Assembly: GCA_026826555.1 (NCBI GenBank)
Contig: JAKSZT010054304.1
Coordinates: 28,110,632-28,174,631, forward strand
Length of the DNA: 64,000 bases
Direction of reading: 5' to 3'
Source of the DNA: Tolypeutes matacus
Taxonomy: Eukaryota > Chordata > Mammalia > Cingulata > Chlamyphoridae
Positions 35,031 to 47,290 of this stretch are shown piece by piece (the first letter of the stretch is position 1; each line of letters opens with the position of its first letter). The position numbers and the translations under genes were made by a program. The notes under the pieces were generated by a model. That model saw only the letters and a list, made by a program, of their open reading frames with translations. It was not told the DNA's origin and did not search any database.

Positions 35031-36449
35031 ATTGCGCAGGAGAGAGTATAAACTATAGACAAAAGAGCCCCCTGGTAGTATTCAAAGCAATGAGAAGCAT
35101 AAATGAGAATAGATAGAAAATAGATAAACCTAGAGCCAAAGGCACAGCCCTACAGAACTAGGATAATTAGGAATTTGGTAGCAAATAGGAAGCTAGCAAA
35201 GGAGATTTGGAAAGAGTAGTTGGAACATATGAGGTCAATAAGAAATGCGTTGCTACAGAACCAAGTGAAGAAAATGTTTTATAAAAAAAGAGCAAATTAA
35301 TTGAGAGATAAGGTAAGATGAGGACTGTAGAGGGAAGATGAAGACCATGAAGGTCATGGATAACATTGGCATGAGTGGTTTCATTTGGAAATGCAAGATA
35401 AAAACCTAATTAGAATGGGTTTAGGAGAGACTGGGAAATGAGAAACTAGAAGCAGTTAGTAGATCACTCTTTGGTGGGTAAAGAATAGCTTGATATGTAA
35501 ATTCATTGTGTATGGAAGGATGAGGATGGCATTTGTGAGTTTATAATGCGGCATATTTCAGGATGTTTATCTGATGCTTGTAATAATCCAGTAGGGAAGA
35601 AGAAACTGATTTTGCTGAGGAAAGGGGAATTAATCTCAGGGACAAAGTACTTGAGTCACTTAAGAAATGGAATCCAATGTACAATAGACAATAGATAATT
35701 TATCAAATTGCATAGAATAAAAGGCAGAATATATGTGGTCTGATGCAGTGAGATACAGAGATGAAGGATTCTAATATAATTGCTTATATTTCAACAGTGA
35801 AAAACAAGAGAAATTCATCATTAGTTGACAGTATTCAGGGGCAGAAAAGAAAACATTTTACAGTATAAAGTATCAGAGCTCACTTATAAAATCATTACTT
35901 TTGACCTTTAGGTCTACAGGGTCACAGAGAAAGATTTAGAGATCATTTTTATAAGCTTAAAAATATGTGTGAGCTGGACAATATAGATGATGATTGGGAA
36001 AGCATCACAGAAGAGGTAGGCATTTAAGCCAATGAAGTTGTGAGCAGATAAGATCAATTCTTAAGCAGCCTTTGGAGAGTAAGCAAAACTGTGGAAGTGG
36101 AATTGTACATAGCATAGTGGAGGAACAATGAATGGAGCAATACGACAGAACAACAACAGTCAATCAATGTTTAAAGATGTGGATAATGGTTGTTCACAAA
36201 TATAGGCTGTCCAGTATTAAGTTAATGATGTAGGCATAAAGAAAAGAAATGTTAGATTATCAGTCTCCCTTAGTATGCAGAATGTAATAGAAGCAGAATT
36301 CCATTGCAGGAAGAATATTTGGAAGACAGTCATGGAGTTCATAAAAGATAAGGTCCTTCATTTCAAACTAATGCTTTCATGTGATATAGTTATATCACAC
36401 TTGTAAAAGTTGGAAGACTATAAAACTAGCTCAAATAAGCTTTTTATTG
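35031..36449 (-). mobile_element. Ancient LINE-like (L2-type) remnant, antisense
   Basis: Purine-rich plus-strand blocks such as GGTGGGTAAAGAATAGCTTG, AATAATCCAGTAGGGAAGAAG (about 35581-35601) and AGCATCACAGAAGAGGTAGGC (about 36000-36020) resemble the complement of L2-type LINE sequence. Extensive decay; boundaries and family are guesses. Confidence 0.3.
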
Positions 36450-38840
36450 TTCTTTGTTGCTGTTTTTAAGTCACATTTATTGAGGTATACTTCACATGCA
36501 ACAAAATTCACCATTTTAAGTACATATGTTGGCAAGTTTTGCAAATGTACACCACTGTATAACCACAACACAATGAATATATGAACCTTTTCTATCACCC
36601 ATAAATTTCATCCTTGCTCTTGTCCCATAATTCCTCTCCAACCATCTCTTAGTGACCATTGCTCAGATTGCTGTTTTAACATTTCCAGACTGTTATATTA
36701 TTATAACCATATAGTATGTAGAATCTTGTGTCTGGTTTCTTTAACATAGCATAAAGTATGTGAGTTTCAACTGTGTTGCTATATATCTCAATATTTCCTT
36801 CCTTTTTTTCCCTGAGTAGTACTGCATTGAAATTATATGCCCAAAGTGTGCCCATTTATTGGCCAGTTGATGGATATTTGTCTGGGGCTACTGTGAATAA
36901 ACTGTTATAAAAATTCACATACAATTCTTTCTGTGGTCATGTGTTACATGTTTCATACAAAAATAGCAAAGAGTAGAATTGTAGGGTAAAATAGCATGTA
37001 GATTTTTAATTTTCAAAGACTAAGCATTCCAAAGGGATTGTACCACTTTGAATTCTCAACAGCAATGTAAAGTAGTTCCAGTACTTCCACATCCTCACTA
37101 ACACTTGGTATTGTCATTCTTTTAAATTTTAGCCATTCTAATAGGCATGTAATGCAACTTACATGTTACATGTCATTACAGTTTTTATTTGCATTCTCTA
37201 TTGACTAATATATCAAGTCTCTTTTCCTGTGCTTATCTACAATTTGTATATATTCTTTGGTGAAGAGTCTGTTAAATCTATTTACCTTTCTTTTCATTGG
37301 TTATATGTTTTCTTATTGTTGAGTTGTAAGAGTTCTTTATAGGTTTTGTGTCTTTTACCAATAATATGTTTCTCAAGTATTTTGCTCAATCTATATCTTC
37401 TCATTTCATTTATATTGCTTTTTAAAAAGCAGAAAATTTTAATTTTACTTAAGTCCAGTTTAATTACAGATGTGATTATCGATGTAAATATTCCAAAAGT
37501 ATTTACAAAGTGCTACTAGAACTAATGAATGAGTTTAGCTTGCAAGATAAGAGGTATTTTTTAAAATAATTGCATTCCTAAATATTAGTAATGAAAACTG
37601 AAAATTGATATTAAGCAAACAACACCATTTTCAACTGTACCAAAAATCATGAAATATTTAGTAATAATTTAGTAAAATATGTACAATACCTTAACATTGA
37701 AAACTACAAAGAATTGTTGAGAGAGGTTAAACAAAAGCAAAACTAATGGAGAGCTATAACATGTTCATTCATAGGAAACACAATTTTATGAAGACATCAA
37801 TTCTTTCCAAATTGATATATAAATTTAATACACTTTTGGAAATTCCTAGTGGATTATTGATTTATTAGAAATTGGTATGCTGTGGTTAAAATTGATATCT
37901 AAATGCAGTAAGCCCTAGAATAACTGAACAATTTAGAAAAAAAAAAGAGCAAAGTTGGAAGACTCACACTAGCTCATTTTAAGAGTTACCATAAAGCCAC
38001 AGTTATCTAGATAATGGTGTAATGACATAATTGCAGACCTATAGATGAAAGAACAGAATTGAGAGCCCAGAAATAGGCCAGTATTTATGGTCAGCTGATT
38101 TTCACCAAATATATTGTTTTAGTTTCCTAGCTGTAAAAAGAAATATCATGCAATAGGTCGGTTTAAACAATGGGAATTTATTGACAAAAGGTTTGGAGGC
38201 TAGGAGAAGTCCAAAAGGCAATGGTTTCTCCCCAAAGACTGTGGCATTTGGAGGCTGACTACTGGCAGCAGTCTATGATCCTTGGCTTTTCTGTCACATG
38301 ACAATACATGGCGGCATTTTCTCCTTTCTCTTATGCATTCCCTTGACTTCCAGATTCTGGCTGTTCCTCATGGCTTCTCTTTCTGTGTCCAATTTTCTTT
38401 GCTTATAAAGATTTCAGACATATTGGATTAAGGTCTTATTTACAAATAGGTTCATACCCACAAGACCAAGGGTTGGGACTTGAGCATGCCTTTTGTGATG
38501 GACATGATTCAATCCCAACAGAAGCCAAAGTAATTCAATGGGGAAATTATAGTTTTTCCCCAAAAATTTTTCTGGGAACTTTGGACATTTATATACAAGC
38601 AAACAATTATTGAAAAGAAACTCATTCCATTACCAAAATTAACTACAATTATTCATAAACCTAAACATAATATATGAAACTGTAAAACATCTAGAAGAAA
38701 ACATAGGGCATAATCTTTGTGACCTGGGGTTAGGCAAATATTTCTTAGATAAAAGCCAAACAGCTGAAATCACAAAAAGGAAATATTTTCAAGTTTATGA
38801 ATGAATTATTTTGACTTTACTGACTATATCAAAATTTAAC
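36450..38840 (-). mobile_element. Old L1 with inverted 5' part (twin-primed), interrupted by an LTR
   Basis: Segment 36450-37450 is the antisense of an L1M 3' end: TTTATTGAGGTATACTTCACA near the old tail, then decayed 3' UTR and ORF2 C-terminal sequence. Segment 37480-38840 is sense ORF2, starting at an LLELMNEF-like block (about 37513) and ending at a DFTDYIKI-like block (about 38815). The antisense part begins at the corresponding point (TGGACTTAAGTAAAATTAAA on the minus strand, about 37460). The two halves therefore meet head to head with their breakpoints at the same ORF2 position, as expected of twin priming. An antisense LTR later split the sense half at 38117/38520. Confidence 0.75.
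38118..38520 (-). mobile_element. MaLR-type solo LTR, antisense, nested in L1
   Basis: The plus strand begins TTTTAGTTTCCTAGCTGTAA and continues AAACAATGGGAATTTATTGAC, GGCTAGGAGAAGTCCAAAAGG and TTTTCTGTCACATGACAATAC, the complement of a MaLR LTR (3' end first). ORF2 of the surrounding old L1 resumes at about 38524 with AAAGTAATTCAATGGGGAAA, so the LTR is younger than that L1. The right boundary is accurate to a few bases; I could not define a short target duplication. Confidence 0.7.
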
Positions 38841-41274
38841 AGATGTATATATAAATGAAGTAAAGTATCACAAGTTTCTCTAATTGAAAAATTAAGTAAA
38901 AGGCTCCATAAATCACTGTTAAGCATAACAGTTATCTATCTACAGGGTATAAAAATTGCTAGGACAATCTCTCCAAAGCCAATTAATGGTTATTACATAT
39001 TATCTAAGAGCAAATGAGTGTCACTATTTTGAAATAAAATTAAAGCTTAATATATACTTAAGAAACAACATAGGAGCTCGAGGTTTAATGGTCTATTAAC
39101 TCCTCTGAATCTTCGAAGGTTTCAACCAAAGTCTTGGTTTTCATACAATGCTCCATGGACTCCTTCAGTTCTTTGAGCATGTCTCAGGAATTAAGTGAGG
39201 GATTAAGGGAAGTCAGCTATGTAGGCTTTACTTCCTGCATCTCCCTCAACCAAAGTATTTTTCTTTTGTATACTTTATAAATTGAAGACACCTGTGGAAT
39301 TCAATTTGACAATGTTTGGAAAGCTATATCTTATGTCACAACATTTTAAATTTATATATTAAATCAACTTCTATAAGATGCATTAATTTTAGTGATGTAT
39401 TAATATTGAAAATTTTGACTTAAATGCAGTTAAAGAAACTATTAATTTTTAATGAAAATCAGTATTTTGAGTATAATAAAAAGAGCATTGGAAGTAGGAG
39501 ATCTGTCTTCATTCTTACTCTTCAATTTGTTAGCTCATACAAGGCTCTCAGTAAAATTAGTTATTAATTTTCTAGAAGATTCTGGACTAATAAGTCTAAT
39601 GAGTATTGGTGAAGAGCAGCAGCTCAAAACATACATGCTTATTTTGAATTCAGAAGAGTATTTTTAATGAAAAGAAACTCCAGTTCTATTATTTATTTCA
39701 TTCATAAAATTAACATTATTTTTTCAAAAAAATTTTTAAGTAGGTGATCAATACATGTAACTGTTCTGTAGATTGGGAACACATTAGTGAAATACATGCA
39801 ATTCTTGCCCTCAAGGAGGTTACATTCTAAAGAAGCAGACAAATATTAATCAAATATTTTTATAAATAAGTGTGTATTTGTGTGTGTTTACAAATGTGAC
39901 AGCACTAAATAGACATTACCAAATAGCATAATATTGTATAGCACAAAGGCGAGTGTAGAGTGTAGAGAAAGTTTCAGTAACTGGAAATTGAATCACTAAT
40001 GAAAGAAAATAGTTGTGTATCATTCCAAATTAGTAAAAAGGCTAAAAACATGATTATTTAAAATAAAAGCTTCCTCATATATTTAAAGTACAAGCAATAA
40101 AAGTATTATTTCATGAAGACCTCCAAGGGAAGTTATTTTAATCACTATATCAGAATAAATTATAACTGCTTTCTATGTTGGCATGTACTGTGAGGGGTTT
40201 GAAGTGCTCAGTTGCTTGAGGGTATATTTCTTACATTTTAATTACTCCCAAAAAACTTTTCTTCTTTATTAATTTGAGCTCTCTATGAAGAAGGGTATAC
40301 TAAATCAACTTCAAGTTAGTTCCTTTACAAATGATCACTAAATTTAAAAATAATGAAACTTTACTACATCTAGAAATGACAATCATTATCATTTAGATTT
40401 ATATATTGAACAAGTAAATAATTATAAGTAATGGAATACAAAATAAAATAGGACTCTATGTTGGTGCTAGGATAATTGACACAAATATTTCTAAAACCCC
40501 ACTTTTATTACTGTTAAAATTACCCTATTATCATACAAAGTAAACGTTTTAGATTTTTCATGTTGAAAGATGAACATGGCAAATCTACTTTATACTAAAA
40601 TTAATCAGCAAAATATCTTTTTGATAAAACATTTACTTCAAACAGCAAAATCACATTCTTTTTAATATAGAAAACATAACCACATTTCTACCATGCTTCT
40701 ACCATGTTTCAAACAATTGTCTAAAGAAAGGGAAATTAATCAAATTATTTTACTGACTATAAATAAGGGCTTAAAGAATGTTTCCTACCCATGAACTTCA
40801 TCTTCCTACCCTCATTTTCCATCTCCATTCCCTCATTCTGAATGAACAGGTTTGCTTGACTTTATGATCAATGAAGTTAAATCTTAACATATTGTCAGCT
40901 TGAGTGCAGTATTTCTTCTTCTTCTTCTTTTTTTTTTTTTTCTTTATTCTTGCTTTAATTCTCAACATCCTTTTTTTTCACTGGCAGCAAGTGCCTATGT
41001 ACAAAGTGAAAGTGTGCTTCAAAAAGTTTGTATGTGTGTGGGCTATATAGTATTTAAAAAGAAAATTACTTCAGTGGTATTTTGATCATTTTGCTCAAGG
41101 ATACCTGCATGTTTTCAGATCAGTCTATTATAAGTAACTTGAAACACGTTTACATTTTCAATATTAATTACTCCATAACACCACATTAAATGTTTGTCAA
41201 AGCAAATGATTTTGCAATTTTACTCTTCCTCATGGAAGCTTGTATCTTGGTATTCATTTAAACTTTGACTTGGA
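38841..41274. other. Gene-free AT-rich stretch
   Basis: No gene. A CTTGCCCTCAAGGAGGTTACA segment at 39805-39825 belongs to a common ancient repeat (the 'ccctgccctcaaggagctcaca' family). A CTT/T-rich tract lies at 40914-40942. Confidence 0.45.
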
Positions 41275-41475
41275 AATTAGCTGCTTTTGGTTTGAATCCT
41301 GATCCTTCTGTATATTCTTTATGTGCCTTTGGACAAGCTACTTAATGTTTCTGTCTCAGTTTCTTCATCTGTAAAAAGGGGGTAATAATAGAATTGATAT
41401 CATAAGGCAAGGATTAAAATATTTTCTAAATGAAACCCTTAGAAGAATGCCAGTTATAACTGCATCAACTGTTAT
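41275..41475 (+). repeat. MIR SINE, sense
   Basis: GGTTTGAATCCTGATCC (tRNA B-box-like), then GTGCCTTTGGACAAGCTACTT, AATGTTTCTGTCTCAGTTTC, TTCATCTGTAAAAAGGGGG and ATATCATAAGGCAAGGATTAA follow the whole MIR consensus in order. Confidence 0.85.
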
Positions 41476-42349
41476 TGAATATTATGAGATCTATATCACT
41501 ATATTGATGAAAACAAATGTTTCTTGACCATCTAAATGTGCTGTGTTAGGTGAAGAACTGTTATAGTCCTAACTTCACTACAATTCTACAGGCTATTCTT
41601 GGTTTATTACACGTACTTACATAGAATGGAGCAATGCTGTTTTCAGAACACTTGTGGAAATTATGGCACATAAGGGGAAAATCTATAGCCATACTTAATT
41701 GAATAACATAAATAAGGAATATACTTGATGACCAAATTAGTTAAATATTAATACATATATATTTAAATATAAAAACAAGTTCTGACAAAGGTAGGGTGAA
41801 ACTGGAACCTTCAAATATTGATGGTCACAGTATAAATAACTATATTTTGGAGGGCAACTTCAATATATACATATATATATATTTCAAAACATTTAAGATT
41901 TATGTACCTTTTTTAACTTAAATATCCATGTTTGAAAGTTATTTCTGAAGAAATAATTAGCTTTTGCACAGATATTCATCTACATGAATGTTAAAAATTC
42001 TTGTTTGAATATACAAAATGAAGGCATATAATGACCAATGATTGGAGAGTGGGTAAAGAAATTATGATAAAACAGCATATGACAAAATGCTATGTGCCAA
42101 TAAATGTTGTAAAATATTTATGGCATGATGTAGCAGATTCATTGCCTAATGGCCCCAATTCATCAAATTCTCTGTTCCAATATCTGTATCTTTTGGCCTG
42201 TAATCTTGAAATATCTTTCTACACTGGCAGTGTTCTGCCTTATCCCTTGACTCTAGGTGCAGCTATGATGTTTGCTATGTCCTGAAGGATAATAGCAGAG
42301 AGTTTGGTTTTAAAATTACTTTTATATTTCCACTTACTCAAAATTTTTC
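41476..42349. other. Unassigned AT-rich stretch
   Basis: No gene. (TA)n tracts occur near 41752-41763 and 41866-41882. The 84-residue open frame at 42031-42285 has no recognisable motif. Confidence 0.45.
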
Positions 42350-42620
42350 TCTTCTTACTTTATCATGTAATCATGCCCAGGTTACACTGTTGGAGGTTGA
42401 GACATTTGGAGCACAGTTGATTCACCCAAGTTATTCCCAATCAAGAACATCTTGCACAGCAGTAAGCCAAATCCCACACCTGTGAAAGAGTACAGCCAAT
42501 ATCAGCAGATATTCAGCTGTCTACATGTACAAGTGAGCACCCAACCAAATTCAGAAGAACTGATCAATATTTCCACAAATCTGTGAGCTAATAAATTCTT
42601 CACACCCCTCCATTATGGGG
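42350..42620 (+). mobile_element. Possible MaLR/MST-type LTR fragment
   Basis: GTACAGCCAATATCAGCAGAT, ACCAAATTCAGAAGAACTG and CTGTGAGCTAATAAATTC resemble, in order, the 3' part of MST/MLT1 LTRs including the AATAAA signal. Diverged; the assignment is by eye. Confidence 0.4.
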
Positions 42621-43019
42621 CTTATCTCAATGGAATTTCAATGGGCCTAGCCATTGAGACACTTATCTTAATGGCTCAAGTATTTCCCCTTTGCTGCTGA
42701 AACTGAGAGACTCATTTGGTGCCCCTGAGTGTGAAACTTGAAAATTTGGGGGAAATGATTCCCCAAATGGAGAAGGTTGGCCAGTGGAATACGATAGCCA
42801 GAGAATAAATTTTCCCTTCCTTTCCCTCATATTGGTAGTTCAACTACTGGTATTTTCGTAAAGCTTCACTGAGGACAAACTCCAAGAATGATTAGCTTTT
42901 CAAAATCTGTGGTCAGGTAACTAATGCCCTCCCTTACACTTGCACTACTATTCCCCTGCCAAAATATCCCTTCCTCTCACTCTTGCTTTATGTCCAATGT
43001 ACTGATCTATAACTGCTGA

Positions 43020-44110
43020 CAGTTAAGTTTTTGCCTCAGACCCTTTTTTCTAGAAAACCCAAGATAAGATATAATTGTATGGTATACCTTAATTTATCTC
43101 TTTCTTATCTCAGTCAACATTATGTTGTTGCATGTTTGTCTTTGTTGCTATTTAATATTCTATTATATCCACATAGTAAAATTATGAGTTGTTTTCAGTA
43201 TTTGACTATTTCAAATAATGCTCCTGTGGACCGTTATTTATGAATATTTTGTTGCAAAATACTCAAATTTGTCTAGTGTATGTATGTTCATAGAAGTGAA
43301 ATTCTTGCATTAAAGATTAATATATCTTCTAATTATTAAAATTACCAATTAGTTTAACATAGGGATATTATAAATTTATAATCTTATTGACAATACATGA
43401 GTGTGCCAGTTGTTCTACACCATCACTATCTCTTAATATTGTCATATTTTTAACCTTTTTCTAACGTGGTTCTTAGTAGTAGGGTATGGATATTCCTCAA
43501 TTTACTGGGATTAGTCATGGCTTCTGTCTGCTGTCCCAGCATGATAATTATCAGCATCTTGTTTCACTCCCAAAACTGCCTCAGTTTGGATGATAAAGTA
43601 TTTGGTCACCATAATATAATGAGAGTTATCTCATTGCGGTTTGAAATTGCATCTCCCTGATTAATAATCATTTTAATGTTCCTTATGTCAATTGCCCATT
43701 TTGAAACAATCTTTTAAAAATTTCTTGTCAAGTGTTTTGGCTATTTTTCTATTTTGTCTTCTAGCTTTTTTTTTCCTTAATTATTTCTTCTTTAATATTT
43801 TAAATATTGGTCTCCTTCAGTTATATATGTTTAAAAAATGTTTCTACTCTGTGGCTTATTTTTTCACTTTCTTAATTATATTGTCATATAAAAATAAATT
43901 TTATTTTTGAGAACTTAAATTTATCTGACATATCCTTATGTATATTTTAATATTTCCTATCCTGAAGTCTTGAATATATTTCCTTATCTTGTAAAAATAT
44001 TGCTTTATCATTCATTTTTAGGCCCACAATTTATGTGTAGTTGAATTTTTGTGTACAGTGTAAGGTAAGTATTACTGAATATCTATGTATTTATATATAC
44101 TATCTATTTT
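43020..44110 (-). mobile_element. Old L1M ORF2/3' fragment, antisense
   Basis: Plus-strand blocks are the complement of L1 ORF2: AATAATGCTCCTGTGGACC, CATAGAAGTGAAATTCTTGC, GTTATCTCATTGCGGTTTGAAATTGCATCTCCC (43624-43656), CAATTGCCCATTTTGAAAC and CACAATTTATGTGTAGTTGA. The order is correct for one continuous antisense L1. It is interrupted by about 120 bp of unrelated sequence at 43490-43611. Confidence 0.7.
43490..43611. mobile_element. Possible small DNA-transposon (MITE-like) relic nested in L1
   Basis: This insert breaks the antisense L1 between GTTCTTAGTAG and ATAATGAGAGTTATCTC. Its ends (TAGGGTATGGATAT and, on the other strand, ATGGTGACCAAATAC) are weakly similar inverted repeats, like the TAGGGTGACCATAT termini of an old non-autonomous mammalian element family I remember but cannot name. 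The interior (TGCTGTCCCAGCATGATAAT) fits that memory. Uncertain. Confidence 0.4.
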
Positions 44111-45739
44111 TCTAGCTAATCATTTTCAAGATTTTAAATTCTTTCAATATTTAATTTTCTTTGTCTTTTTTCAGCTACATTTTCTTCTTTGTTAAACGAT
44201 ATTATTTCTTCATTTATTGCTCTGCAATAAATTATTATTTAAAAATCCTTATCAGCTGTCTCATAAAATTGTTTACTATTGTTGAGAATGCATATAATCA
44301 TTATTAATTTGCTAAGATATCTCTATCAGCATTAGTTTTTACTAGTATTTTAGAATTTTAGTTCCCAGCCTCATTATACTCAGAAATTTTATCTTTCAAA
44401 TTGCCATACTTTTTATACCTCTATTCCCCCTGCTCCAATTCCTTCATTACTAAGCAGTTTTGATGTTGCATCCTCAGCAAAAGAAGGTTCTTAGATCTTT
44501 CAGTCACCAAACCACAATTTAATTCAGAGCCTAATCTTAAGGCTCTTTCAGTTCCACACCTCTCTGTCCACAATTTGACATGAACCGTGGACAGACCCAG
44601 ATATAATTTTTCTACATTTCCAAATATTTTTCTCAAGCAAGGAGCCTCACTCTAGCTACTAGCTATAAGGAGCTCGCCATAGAAACAGTGATCCCTGCAC
44701 AAGCCAAACTTGTCACTGATCCCTCCAGTTTTGACACCCAGAGACCATGAGCCCTGTAACTATAATTACTAATTTCTTTTTATTTCTACTCAATTACTAG
44801 AAGATGGAAAAGCTTATTTGTAAAATTGACTTTGACTCTCTTTTATGATTTATCTTTCATTGTTTTGTGTTTTAGCAGAAGAATACACCAAAGCACCAAT
44901 TTTCTAACCTAATTTTAATTGAAAATATTTTTATTCAGAAGTCAGTTAGAAATTGAAAATATGAAGGATAAACCTTACTTCCCCAATATAATGATGTTAA
45001 TGTCCATTCTCTCACTGTCCTCCTTTTGTGAAGAAAATCATGCACCTATGAAGCTTTACCAAATCTCCAACTTACCCCACAAACAGTTGTCATGCTCTCT
45101 TATTGGATGCCTGGTGGGTAGATATTATTTTGTTCTGTTACACATTGACCCAGGTAGAAAAAAATGGGGATAATTAGGAAACAATTTTATTTGGAGAAAG
45201 TAATTATCATTTTGAGGCTGCTTTAAATAAAACATTTTTTTTTTTTTTGCATTTTAACAAACATAAAGGTGTAACCATCACTTTCAAGCCTTTGCTTTCT
45301 AAGCCTTATGTTACTTACAGATATTATTTTCTGATTTCTGGGGAATAGACATAAATTGACAATGTGTTTTTTAAAAACAGATACTAGATATATGTGAGTT
45401 ATTCCAAAGCCAAAAGCAAAGACTCTTTTCTCTTCTATGGACAAGAAAATGAAATCTTTTCAGTAAGAATTGGTTCTAGAATTCCCACCACTTCTCACCT
45501 TCTTCCCCTTCCTCTTCCCCTTCTTTTACAGATTAGTATAGTTTATCTCTTTACATGGCATTCACGATGACATATTTGGAATTGTTTTACCTACATTTGT
45601 TGATCTTCACTTGAATGTGTAAGGGAATTCTCAAATTTAATAGGATCAAATGAAGCTTTTGAAACTTCATACCTCAATTTAGTTCTCTCACAGTAAAACT
45701 TATTTTCATTCACTCAATTATTCAGCCTAGGAACAGCTA
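44111..45739. other. Unassigned stretch
   Basis: No gene or named repeat. T-rich sequence to about 44350 may be an extension of the old antisense L1. A homopolymer T tract lies at 45236-45249 and a CTTCCCCTTCC-type pyrimidine tract at 45490-45525. Confidence 0.4.
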
Positions 45740-46500
45740 TGGTACCTTTTTCATCACTCACTTACAATTGATCACCAAGTGTTGTCAGTTCTATCTCCAA
45801 AATATCTCTCAAATCCATTCATTTCTCCACCATAAGTCCTTAGTTTATGAAGCTATCATTATGATAGCATCATAGCTGGCCTCACTTTTTCATGTTTGGC
45901 CTTTTCTAATCAATTCTCAGAAAAGAAATTCAGATCACCACACTTTTCTACTTAAATATCTCAAAGATTTCTTAGTGTTTTAAAATAAAACCCAAACTCT
46001 TTATGCTGACAAAGATGATTCTTTGCATGCTCTAACTGGTTTGCAAGCTTCCATCCTAACAGCCATCTGGAAACACTGTCTTCTTTCTAGTAACTCTATT
46101 CTTGGAAAACTGCATTTGAACACCTCTTCCAAGCATTTGAATATCCCAATCCCTCTACCTGGAATGTTCTTCCTTCAAATGTTCACTTGGCTATTTCATT
46201 CTCATCTTCCAGGTCTCAGGTCAAATGTCATCTTTTCTGAGATGTGTTTCCAGATTACCCTATCTAAAGATGCTTTCCTTATTTGCTCTTATCACTCTAC
46301 TAATTTTGTTGATAGAACGCAACACAATCTGTAATAAATCCAACTATTTATTTATTTATTTTTGTTTATGGTCTTAATCCTCTTTAGAATATAATATAAA
46401 TAGTGAAACTATTTATTTGTTTTTTCATTATTTGATTTTGGGAATTAATATAGTATCACTATGTTGTAGGGGCTCAGTAAATATTTGCTGCTTCCTTGAA
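45740..46500 (+). mobile_element. L2 LINE 3' end
   Basis: A well-ordered series of L2 landmarks: ATCACCAAGTGTTGTCAGTTC, CTCCAAAATATCTCTCAAATCC, AAAACCCAAACTCTTTATGC-like, CTCTACCTGGAATGTTCTTCC, CAGGTCTCAGGTCAAATGTC, CTGAGATGTGTTTCCAGATT and the terminal GGGGCTCAGTAAATATTTGCTG. The 103-residue open frame at 46023-46334 is merely L2 sequence. Confidence 0.85.
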
Positions 46501-46548
46501 TTTGCAGGCTGAAAACATAAAGACTATAAAACTAACTTGGAATTTGTC

Positions 46549-47025
46549 TTAGTTTGGCAAAGAGCTGCTGATACAAAGTACCAGAAATGGGTTGCCTTTT
46601 ATAATGGAAATTTTATTTAGGATAAAAACTTACAATTCTGAGGCCATGAAATGTGCAAATCAAGGCATCAGCAGAGATGCTTTCTCACCAAAGTCAGCTA
46701 CTGGTGATCCTCATGTCCTGCCACGTAGGGAAGCAAGAGGCAGCCGACCTTTACCACGGTCCCTGCCTTCCACTCTGGGCTCACTGTCTCCTGGAGGCCA
46801 GCTGTGGGCAACTAGACTTAGGGATTGTCTCTTTCTGGCATCCGATCTCAGTCTCTGCTGCTCCGCTTTCTTCCTGAGTTCAGCTATGGGCTAACAAGCA
46901 TATGGCTCCTCTCTTTAACCTTGAGCTGCTCCATGGGCCCAGCTTCTTGGGTGCATTGTGTTTAAGCTTTATCTGGTAACTATCTTCAAGTCCTCTCTAT
47001 CATGGCAGGATCAAAAATAAACTTT
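46549..47025 (-). mobile_element. MaLR/ERVL-type LTR, antisense, 5' part displaced
   Basis: The plus strand starts TCTTAGTTTGGCAAAGAGCTGC and continues ACAAAGTACCAGAAATGGGTT, GGAAATTTTATTTAGGATAA and CAAATCAAGGCATCAGCAGAG, the complement of an LTR read from its 3' end. It stops near 47020 without the LTR's 5' portion. A piece resembling that portion (GTGAGGTGTAACTCAGGTTGAGTC) lies in the opposite orientation at about 47197-47278. Open frames of 100 and 74 residues are antisense LTR sequence. Confidence 0.65.
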
Positions 47026-47290
47026 ATTTTCTGTGTGTTTGTTTATCCATTCAAACATTGATGGACACCTGGGTTGTTTCCAACTTTTGGCAATAATGAA
47101 TAATGCCACTATGAACATCAGTGTCTCTGCCCTCAGTTCTTCTGAGTATATACCTAGCAATGGTATTGTCAGGTCTCATTGCAAGTCTATATTCAACTTT
47201 GATTAGATTGCTTTTGATTGGACTACACCAGTGAGGTGTAACTCAGGTTGAGTCTCCACTCTCTTGCTGGTTCTTATGAATGGATAAAGA
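47026..47290. other. Probable microinversion of an LTR/L1 junction
   Basis: The stretch 47030-47196 is antisense L1 ORF2 (complement of the LLGIYPEE to TDEWINK region), although LINE sequence immediately to the right is sense. 47197-47278 resembles the 5' part of a MaLR LTR in sense orientation, although the LTR to the left is antisense. Flipping about 47040-47280 would place both pieces in the orientation and order of their neighbours. The ends carry an 11-bp inverted repeat: TTTATCCATTC at 47042-47052 and GAATGGATAAA at 47279-47289. Twin priming is an alternative for the L1 part but would not explain the LTR piece. Confidence 0.55.

Noticed and set aside
36381..36398. Palindrome GTGATATAGTTATATCAC as a binding site
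   Set aside because: Eight-base arms in AT-rich DNA are expected by chance and no gene is nearby.
46023..46334. 103-residue open frame that looks protein-like
   Set aside because: It coincides with the L2 3' end, whose landmarks are recognisable base by base.
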